Of a DNA stretch of 64,000 nt, positions 58,367 to 64,000 are shown piece by piece. The translations under genes and the position numbers were made by a program. This DNA is from Arthrobacter sp. H-02-3 (GTDB taxonomy: Bacteria > Actinomycetota > Actinomycetes > Actinomycetales > Micrococcaceae). Numbering within the stretch: position 1 is the first letter of the stretch; every line of letters begins with the position of its first letter. The DNA lies in NCBI RefSeq assembly GCF_003097355.1, contig NZ_PYUI01000002.1:186001-250000 (forward strand), given 5' to 3'. The notes beneath the pieces are model-generated. The model was not told the DNA's origin. It worked only from the letters and a program-made list of their open reading frames with translations, and searched no databases.

Positions 58367-59334
58367 AAGCGATCATTCAGGACACCTACGGTTCCGTTGA
58401 GGTGCTGGAACTGCGCGACGTCGACGTTCCCGTCCCCGGCGACGACGACGTACTGATCCGGGTCCGGGCCGCCGGCGTCGACCAGGGCGTCTGGCACCTC
58501 ATGACCGGCCTGCCGTACCTGACCCGGGTTGCAGGCTACGGGCTGACGAAACCGAAGACGCGCATCCGGGGCCGGGCCGTGGCGGGCCGCGTGGAGGCCG
58601 TCGGCCGGAATGTGGTCGGCTTCAGGCCCGGCGACGAGGTATACGGCACGTGCGAGGGATCCTTCGCCGAATACGTGTGCGCGAAGGAAGGCCGTCTCGC
58701 GCTGAAGCCGAAGAACCTCAGTTTCGAGCAGGCCGCCGCCGTTCCCATCTCCGCCGTCACGGCACTCCAGGCGCTCCGGGACACCGGCAAGGTCCAGCCG
58801 GGGCAGGACGTCCTCGTCATCGGCGCGGCCGGCGGCGTCGGCGCGTACGCGGTGCAACTCGCCAAGGCGTTCGGGGCGGAGGTGACAGGGGTGTGCAGCA
58901 CTGCGAAGACCGATCTGGTCCGGTCGATCGGCGCGGACCATGTCATTGACTACACGCACGACGACTTCGCGGACGGGGCCAGGCAGTTCGACCTCATTGT
59001 CGACACCGCCGGCAACCGCCGGCTCTCCGTCCTCCGACGGGCCCTCAAACCCAAGGGAACCCTCGCCATCGTCGGCGGGGAAGGCGGCGGGCGGCTCACG
59101 GGCGGATTTGAACGGTCCCTCCGCGCGGCACTGCTCTCCGCGTTCGTCGGCCAGCAGCTCAAGGGCGTCATGTCGACAGAGCGCGCCGAGGACCTCCGGT
59201 TCCTGGCCGGGCTCATCGAGGCCGGCGCGGTGACGCCGGTGGTCGGCAGGTGCTACGCCCTGGCCGACGCGCCGGCCGCGATCCGGGACCTGCGCGACGG
59301 CCAGGTCCGCGGGAAGGCCGTCGTCACCGTGTGA
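58363..59334 (+). CDS. NAD(P)-dependent quinone oxidoreductase-like MDR protein
   Basis: A 323-residue zinc-free medium-chain dehydrogenase. MKAIIQDTYGSVEVLELRDV is the family opening; IGAAGGVGAYAVQLAKAFGAEVTGVCSTAKTDLVRSIGADHVIDY is the cofactor region, close to the RTN4IP1/quinone reductase group. Likely activity: NADPH-dependent reduction of quinones or enones. As third gene of an XRE-controlled operon it may belong to a stress response. Convergent with the phosphatase gene, 24 bp apart. Confidence 0.88.
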   Translation: MKAIIQDTYGSVEVLELRDVDVPVPGDDDVLIRVRAAGVDQGVWHLMTGLPYLTRVAGYGLTKPKTRIRGRAVAGRVEAVGRNVVGFRPGDEVYGTCEGSFAEYVCAKEGRLALKPKNLSFEQAAAVPISAVTALQALRDTGKVQPGQDVLVIGAAGGVGAYAVQLAKAFGAEVTGVCSTAKTDLVRSIGADHVIDYTHDDFADGARQFDLIVDTAGNRRLSVLRRALKPKGTLAIVGGEGGGRLTGGFERSLRAALLSAFVGQQLKGVMSTERAEDLRFLAGLIEAGAVTPVVGRCYALADAPAAIRDLRDGQVRGKAVVTV

Positions 59335-59358
59335 CCGTCTTTGCTGTTTGAGCGCGGC

Positions 59359-59799
59359 CTACGGTGTGTCCCCGCGGAAGCGGGCCACGTAGAGGCGCTG
59401 CCACGGCGTTTCCACGGTCAGGCGCCGGTACTGGCGGCGGACGTAGGACACCGCCTGGCCGGGCGGGACGCCGTCGAGGATGGCGATGCAGGCCAGTGCG
59501 GTGCCCGTCCGGCCGATGCCGCGCCAGCAGGCCACTTCAACCCGTTCGGTCGCGGCCCGGCGCCAGGCTTCCCGGAACGCGTCAAGCGCGTCCGGCCGGT
59601 CCGCGGGCAGCCGCAGGTCCGGCCAGAGGAGCCATCGGGAATCCCATTGCACCGGGGGCGGCTGTTGCCCCAGCAGGTACAGGCCGAATTCGGGAAGCGG
59701 GCCGGCGGGCAGCGGATAGTGCAGACCGCGGCCGCGGATGCTCCGGCCGGAAGGAAGAACCAGGACGCCGTCCTGGGTCGGCTCCCACGTCTGCTTCAT
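59359..59799 (-). CDS. Protein-tyrosine-phosphatase-like protein
   Basis: A 146-residue compact dual-specificity/tyrosine phosphatase fold. The P-loop CWRGIGRTG supplies Cys91 and Arg97 (C-x5-R), and WPD at residues 59-61 gives the general-acid Asp61. The His that usually precedes the catalytic Cys is Ala90 here, which may change the thiol pKa. Substrate unknown. ATG at 59799. It is divergent from the IclR gene, and the two IclR-type operator candidates lie between them. Confidence 0.8.
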   Translation of the reverse strand: MKQTWEPTQDGVLVLPSGRSIRGRGLHYPLPAGPLPEFGLYLLGQQPPPVQWDSRWLLWPDLRLPADRPDALDAFREAWRRAATERVEVACWRGIGRTGTALACIAILDGVPPGQAVSYVRRQYRRLTVETPWQRLYVARFRGDTP

Positions 59800-59882
59800 G
59801 CTCCAGATCGTAGTCCTTTGGCGGGATAGGCGGGCAGGGTTGCGGGGCGAGGCCGGCGGGCGGGTGCGTCGAACGCGGGATT

Positions 59883-59898
59883 GTCCGGTATTCCAGAC
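59883..59898. promoter_or_regulatory. Inverted repeat, candidate IclR (HutR) operator 1
   Basis: GTCCGGTATTCCAGAC. Its reverse complement, GTCTGGAATACCGGAC, differs by one base from the site upstream of hutU at 61084. It lies 94 bp before the IclR start. Confidence 0.55.
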
Positions 59899-59950
59899 AG
59901 GGCGTGCGGCTGGCGGTCTGGCGGACCTGCCCCGCCGGGCGCATGCTTAA

Positions 59951-59966
59951 GTACGGGATACCGGAC
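59951..59966. promoter_or_regulatory. Inverted repeat, candidate IclR (HutR) operator 2
   Basis: GTACGGGATACCGGAC; 13 of 16 bases equal GTCTGGAATACCGGAC (site 1 read on the other strand). It ends 26 bp before the IclR start, as expected for autorepression. Confidence 0.5.
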
Positions 59967-59991
59967 ACCAGCCGTTTTTCGAAGAGGATCC

Positions 59992-60963
59992 ATGTCAGCC
60001 ACCAGCCCTACCCTGAACCATCTGCCCGCTTCCGCGGCGCCCGGAAATGCCCCGGCCGGCCCGGCAAGCAGCGCCGCGGGAGGCGCCCTGAGCACCCTCG
60101 GAAGCGCTCCTGAGGCCGCGCCCGTGAACGCCCCCGCGGCTCCCGGCGCGCCTGCACCCAAGCCCGTCCGCCGGGCCGCCACCGGAAAGGTGGCCTCGAA
60201 GGTGCCGGCGGCGGAAAACACGCTGCGCATCCTCAAACTGCTGGCCTCCAGGCGGGGGCCGATGGCGGCGTCGAACATTGCCACCGCGTTGGGCTTGCCG
60301 CGCTCCAGCGTCTACCACCTGCTCGGCGTGATGGAGGCGAATGGATTTGTGCTGCACCTCCACGAGGAGCAGCGCTACGGCCTGGGCATCAGCGCGTTCG
60401 AACTCAGTTCGGCCTATTCCCGCCAGGAGCCGCTGTCCCGGCTGGGCCGGCCCATGCTTGCCTCGCTCGTGGATGTGATCGGCGAAAGCGCGCACTTGGC
60501 CGTGCTGCACGGCCGCGACGTGCTCTACATCGTGGAAGAGCGGGCCAAAAACCGCCCGTCCCTCGTGACCGACGTCGGGGTCCGGCTGCCCAGCCACCTC
60601 ACCGCGAGCGGCCGCGCGATTCTTGCCGCGCTGCCGAAGTCCCAGGTGCGGGCCCTGTACCCGAATGCCGCCGCATTCACGGCCCGGCACGAAACCGAGT
60701 CGCCCATCATGAAGTACTCCGCGCTGTCCTCGCATCTGGACCAGGTCCGGCAGCGCGGTTACGCCACCGAACACGGTGAGGTGACGCCGGGCTTCGGCTC
60801 GATCGCCGCCGCCGTGACGGACCACGTCGGGTGGCCGACCGCCGCTGTCGCCGTGACCTTCCTCGAGGACAAGCTGCCCGCAGACCAGTGGCCGGCTCTG
60901 GCCGCCCGGGTCCAGAAGGTCGCCGACGAACTCTCGATCCGGATCCACGGCCGCCCCGCCTGA
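59992..60963 (+). CDS. IclR-family regulator, probable regulator of histidine utilisation
   Basis: A 323-residue IclR protein. A 65-residue Ala/Pro/Gly-rich leader, unusual for the family, precedes the winged helix (AENTLRILKLLASRRGPMAASNIATALGLPRSSVYHLLGVMEANG, residues about 66-110); the GAF-like effector domain fills the rest (SHLTASGRAILAALP, GYATEHGEVTPGFGSIAAAV). ATG at 59992 has AAGAGGA just upstream and excludes the longer frame from 59881. The 16-bp inverted repeats before this gene and before hutU suggest that it binds both. Effector probably urocanate or histidine, by analogy with other hut regulators. Confidence 0.85.
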   Translation: MSATSPTLNHLPASAAPGNAPAGPASSAAGGALSTLGSAPEAAPVNAPAAPGAPAPKPVRRAATGKVASKVPAAENTLRILKLLASRRGPMAASNIATALGLPRSSVYHLLGVMEANGFVLHLHEEQRYGLGISAFELSSAYSRQEPLSRLGRPMLASLVDVIGESAHLAVLHGRDVLYIVEERAKNRPSLVTDVGVRLPSHLTASGRAILAALPKSQVRALYPNAAAFTARHETESPIMKYSALSSHLDQVRQRGYATEHGEVTPGFGSIAAAVTDHVGWPTAAVAVTFLEDKLPADQWPALAARVQKVADELSIRIHGRPA

Positions 60964-60979
60964 CCCACCGCCCCGCCAA

Positions 60980-61050
60980 CCCCCGTTGCGCTATCACTTA
61001 TGGCTCCTATCCGGGCGTTTTAGGCGCCATAGGTGATAGCGCAACGGGGG
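60980..61050. terminator. Very long intergenic hairpin (member B) between IclR and hutU
   Basis: A 25-bp stem: 60980-61004 pairs with 61026-61050 with a single G-T mismatch; arm words include GTTGCGCTATCAC and GTGATAGCGCAAC. The loop is 21 nt. It starts 17 bp after the IclR stop. Part of a family with elements at 32404, 51821 and 62952. Confidence 0.8.
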
Positions 61051-61083
61051 AGAGGGGATGCGGCAGCGGGGAGCACCGTGGAC

Positions 61084-61099
61084 GTCTGGAATCCCGGAC
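61084..61099. promoter_or_regulatory. Candidate IclR (HutR) operator 3, upstream of hutU
   Basis: GTCTGGAATCCCGGAC, one base different from the reverse complement of the site at 59883. It lies 141 bp before the hutU ATG. Between it and the gene another imperfect inverted repeat, CTGTT...AACAG around CGCGGCCGCG (61118-61139), may also be regulatory. Confidence 0.55.
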
Positions 61100-61240
61100 A
61101 GCACCCGTCCGCAGGCACTGTTTACGCGGCCGCGAACAGGCTTTAGTTGATACAGAACCTCATTCCCTCTGCTTCATTCAGCAGCACCTTTCAGCACACA
61201 CCTTCAGCACAGACACCACCACGAAACAAAGGAGCCCCTC

Positions 61241-62938
61241 ATGGCACCCGCCGATTTCACCACCGGTGCCCGCCCGGTCAAAGCAGCCCGCGGCACCGAG
61301 CTCACCGCCAAGAGCTGGCAGACGGAAGCCCCGCTGCGCATGCTCATGAACAACCTCGACCCCGAGGTCGCCGAGCGCCCCGATGACCTCGTGGTCTACG
61401 GCGGCACCGGCCGCGCCGTCCGCAGCTGGGCCGCATTCGACGCCATCACCCGCACCCTGGAAACCATGGAAAAGGACGAGACCCTGCTGGTCCAGTCCGG
61501 CAAGCCGGTCGGCGTCTTCCGCACCAACGAGTGGGCCCCGCGCGTCCTGCTGGCCAACTCCAACCTCGTCGGTGACTGGGCCACCTGGCCCGAATTCCGC
61601 CGGCTCGAAGCCGAGGGCCTGATGATGTACGGCCAGATGACCGCCGGGTCCTGGATCTACATCGGCACCCAGGGCATCCTGCAGGGCACCTTCGAGACCT
61701 TCGCCGCGATCGCCCGCAAACTCACCGGGGACGAGAACGGCACACTCGCCGGCACCCTGACGCTCACCGGCGGCTGCGGCGGCATGGGCGGCGCCCAGCC
61801 GCTCGCCGTCACCCTGAACGACGGCGCCTGCCTGATTGTCGACGTCGACGAGACCCGGCTGCGCCGCCGCGTCGGCAAGCGCTACCTCGACGAGGTGGAG
61901 ACCGACCTCGACGCCGCCATCGCCAAGGTCCTCAAGGCCAAGGAAGAGCGCCGCGGCTGGTCCGTGGGCTACGTCGGCAACGCCGCCACGGTCTTCCCGG
62001 AGATCCTGCGCCGCCACAACGCCGGCGAGCTCACCGTGGACATCGTCACGGACCAGACCTCCGCACACGATCCCCTGAGCTACCTGCCCGAGGGCATCAC
62101 GGTCGAGGAATGGCACCGCGAGGCCGCGGCGGACCCGGAAGGCTTCACGAAGAAGGCCCAGGCTTCCATGGCCAAGCACGTCCAGGCCATGGTCGAGTTC
62201 CAGGATGCCGGCGCCGAGGTCTTCGACTACGGCAACTCCATCCGCGACGAGGCCCGCAAGGGCGGCTACAACCGCGCGTTTGAGTTCCCCGGCTTCGTCC
62301 CGGCCTACATCCGCCCGCTGTTCTGCGAAGGCCTCGGCCCGTTCCGCTGGGTTGCCCTTTCCGGCGACCCCGAGGACATCGCGGTCACGGACAAGGCCAT
62401 CAAGGAGCTCTTCCCCGAGAACAAGCACCTGCACCGCTGGATCGACGCCGCCGGTGAGCGCGTCGAATTCGAAGGCCTCCCGGCCCGCATCTGCTGGCTC
62501 GGCTACGGCGAACGCGCCAAGGCCGGCCTGCTGTTCAACCAACTCGTCAAGGAAGGCAAGGTCAAGGCCCCCATCGTGATCGGCCGCGACCACCTCGACT
62601 CCGGCTCCGTCGCCTCCCCGTACCGCGAAACCGAGGCCATGGCCGACGGCTCCGACGCGATCGCCGACTGGCCGCTGCTCAACGCACTGCTCAACACCGC
62701 CTCCGGCGCCACGTGGGTCTCCATCCACCACGGCGGCGGCGTCGGCATCGGCCGCTCCATCCACGCCGGTCAGGTCTCCGTCGCCGACGGCACCGACCTC
62801 GCCGCGGAAAAGCTCGCGCGCCTCCTCACCAACGACCCCGGTATGGGCGTCATCCGCCACGCCGACGCCGGCTACGACCGCGCCCTCGAGGTCGCCAAGG
62901 AACGCGGCGTCCGCATCCCCATGACCGAGTCCCGCTAA
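61241..62938 (+). CDS. hutU: Urocanate hydratase (urocanase)
   Basis: A 565-residue urocanase, the normal length. It converts urocanate to imidazolone propionate, the second step of histidine degradation, with tightly bound NAD+. Typical segments: [46 protein letters not shown], the NAD loop [38 protein letters not shown], and the C-terminal [26 protein letters not shown] at 61228-61234 supports the ATG. It precedes hutH, so order is hutU-hutH with a 116-bp gap containing a hairpin. Confidence 0.97.
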   Translation: MAPADFTTGARPVKAARGTELTAKSWQTEAPLRMLMNNLDPEVAERPDDLVVYGGTGRAVRSWAAFDAITRTLETMEKDETLLVQSGKPVGVFRTNEWAPRVLLANSNLVGDWATWPEFRRLEAEGLMMYGQMTAGSWIYIGTQGILQGTFETFAAIARKLTGDENGTLAGTLTLTGGCGGMGGAQPLAVTLNDGACLIVDVDETRLRRRVGKRYLDEVETDLDAAIAKVLKAKEERRGWSVGYVGNAATVFPEILRRHNAGELTVDIVTDQTSAHDPLSYLPEGITVEEWHREAAADPEGFTKKAQASMAKHVQAMVEFQDAGAEVFDYGNSIRDEARKGGYNRAFEFPGFVPAYIRPLFCEGLGPFRWVALSGDPEDIAVTDKAIKELFPENKHLHRWIDAAGERVEFEGLPARICWLGYGERAKAGLLFNQLVKEGKVKAPIVIGRDHLDSGSVASPYRETEAMADGSDAIADWPLLNALLNTASGATWVSIHHGGGVGIGRSIHAGQVSVADGTDLAAEKLARLLTNDPGMGVIRHADAGYDRALEVAKERGVRIPMTESR

Positions 62939-62951
62939 CCCAGCCGCTAAA

Positions 62952-63017
62952 CCCGTCGATTGCTCCGTAAATGCCGTTCTGAGCCTTGAAAAGGGCAGAT
63001 GCGGAGCAATCGACGGG
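62952..63017. other. Intergenic hairpin (member C) between hutU and hutH
   Basis: CCCGTCGATTGCTCCG (62952-62967) pairs perfectly with CGGAGCAATCGACGGG (63002-63017), and GCC/GGC pairs extend it inward. The centre CCGTAAATGCCGTTCTGAGCC is shared in part with the elements at 32404 and, inverted, 51821. Its position within the hut operon suggests attenuation or transcript processing rather than simple termination. Confidence 0.8.
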
Positions 63018-63054
63018 GGAACTTGGCTCAACCATCAGATTTAGGTAGATTTCA

Positions 63055-64000
63055 ATGACTCTCACAACCCACGAACCGCTCACCGTTACCCTCGGCTCCA
63101 GCGGCGTCACGCCCGAGGACGTCGTCGCCGTCGCCCGACACGACGCCAAGGTGACCATCTCGCAGGAAGCCCTGGACACCGTCGCCAAGGTCCGCGCCCA
63201 CATCGACGACCTCGCCCACAGCGAGGTCCCGGCGTACGGCATCTCCACCGGGTTCGGCGCGCTGGCCAACCGGCACATCCCCAACGAGCTGCGCACCCAG
63301 CTGCAGAAGTCGCTGATCCGCAGCCACGCCGCCGGCATGGGCCCGGCCGTGGAACGCGAAGTGGTCCGCGGCATCATGTTCCTGCGCGCCAAGACCCTCG
63401 CCTCCGGCCGCACTGGCGTCCGCCCCGTGGTCCTGCAGACCATGGTGGATGTCTTGAACGCCGGCATCACCCCGGTGGTCCGCGAATTCGGCTCGCTCGG
63501 CTGCTCCGGCGACCTCGCGCCGCTGTCCCACTGCGCCCTGGTCCTGATGGGCGAAGGCGAAGCGATGGGCCCCGATGGCGAGCTGTACGGCGCCAAGGGC
63601 GCGCGCCCCGTCGCCGAGCTCCTCGCCGCCCACGGCATTGAACCCGTCACCCTGGCCGAGAAGGAGGGTCTGGCGCTCGTCAACGGTACCGAGGGCATGC
63701 TGGGCATGCTGCTGATGGCCATCGCGGACATCCGCCAGCTGCTCACGACGGCGGACATCACCGCTGCGCTCAGCGTTGAGGCGCTGCTCGGCACGGACCA
63801 GGTGTTCCTGCCCGAGCTGCACGCCGCGCTCCGGCCGCACCCGGGTCAGGCCGCCTCCGCGGACAACATGCTCCGGGTCCTGTCCGACTCGCCGATCGTG
63901 GCCTCGCACCGGATCAACGACACCAAGGTCCAGGACGCCTACTCGCTGCGCTGCGCACCCCAAGTGGCCGGCGCCGTCCGCGACACGGTTGACCACGCAG
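63055..64000 (+). CDS. hutH: Histidine ammonia-lyase, N-terminal part
   Basis: The first 315 residues are present; the gene runs off the right edge (usual length about 510). It deaminates histidine to urocanate, the substrate of HutU. YGISTGFGALANRHI, SLIRSHAAGMG and GTEGMLGMLLM are family features. The MIO cofactor tripeptide, usually Ala-Ser-Gly, reads Cys150-Ser151-Gly152 (GSLGCSGDLAPLSH); Ser and Gly, which cyclise, are kept. The ATG at 63055 is the only suitable start; the upstream TTTAGGTAGA is a weak ribosome site, suggesting coupling to hutU transcription. Confidence 0.95.
   Translation, partial: MTLTTHEPLTVTLGSSGVTPEDVVAVARHDAKVTISQEALDTVAKVRAHIDDLAHSEVPAYGISTGFGALANRHIPNELRTQLQKSLIRSHAAGMGPAVEREVVRGIMFLRAKTLASGRTGVRPVVLQTMVDVLNAGITPVVREFGSLGCSGDLAPLSHCALVLMGEGEAMGPDGELYGAKGARPVAELLAAHGIEPVTLAEKEGLALVNGTEGMLGMLLMAIADIRQLLTTADITAALSVEALLGTDQVFLPELHAALRPHPGQAASADNMLRVLSDSPIVASHRINDTKVQDAYSLRCAPQVAGAVRDTVDHA

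Overview
The window comes from a high-GC Gram-positive actinobacterium, most likely Arthrobacter, Pseudarthrobacter or a close relative in the Micrococcaceae. This rests on the very high GC content, frequent GTG starts, GTGA/ATGA overlaps, many long antisense shadow frames, and actinobacterial families (ANTAR, DUF6458, DUF3618, a bifunctional PIG-L deacetylase/methyltransferase, IclR next to hut). It is chromosomal: I found no tRNA, rRNA, CRISPR array, transposase, integrase or plasmid gene. 57 genes are supported, of which fruA and hutH are cut by the window edges.

Layout. 0-2 kb: a fructose PTS operon (fruR-fruK-fruA) read leftward. 2-3 kb: an intergenic array built on the palindrome GGACATGTCC, then a small membrane protein. 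3.7-8.3 kb: a LacI regulator, a beta-phosphoglucomutase and a GH65 disaccharide phosphorylase. 8.5-11.6 kb: an aldehyde dehydrogenase, a membrane protein and 5-oxoprolinase subunit A. 11.8-20 kb: respiratory nitrate reductase narGHJI and narK. 20-28.4 kb: housekeeping genes (DUF445, GDPD, AzlCD, GAF-ANTAR, quinone oxidoreductase, TetR, thiamine-binding protein, O-methyltransferase). 28.6-32.4 kb: overlapping genes for an acyl-CoA dehydrogenase-like protein, a deacetylase-methyltransferase fusion and a GT2 glycosyltransferase. 32.6-47.5 kb: an energy-stress block with two P-type ATPases, PEP synthase, a PRISE-type reductase, a polysaccharide deacetylase, a HAD-GH65 fusion, an alcohol dehydrogenase and a universal stress protein. 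47.5-50.7 kb: a leftward envelope/stress cluster (YihY, DUF3618, holin-like, coiled-coil protein). 51-55.8 kb: a spermidine synthase-like protein, a LysR/MHS-transporter/3-hydroxybutyrate dehydrogenase unit and LysE. 55.9-64 kb: an amino-acid permease, a small membrane protein/XRE/oxidoreductase operon, a phosphatase, IclR, hutU and the start of hutH.

How the genes may work together. Five dispersed promoters (narG, the GAF-ANTAR pair, the calcium-type ATPase, ppsA and the universal stress protein) carry a related motif close to the mycobacterial DosR box. The gene content also parallels the DosR dormancy regulon: nitrate respiration, a CtpF-like ATPase, Usp and an OtsB1-like HAD-GH65 protein. 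I infer a hypoxia/dormancy regulon whose regulator lies outside the window. Two GH65/phosphoglucomutase systems occur, one as separate genes and one as a fusion whose HAD domain has lost key catalytic residues. An IclR protein probably controls hut through a 16-bp inverted repeat seen three times. A family of long-stem hairpins with a related centre sits in at least four intergenic gaps.
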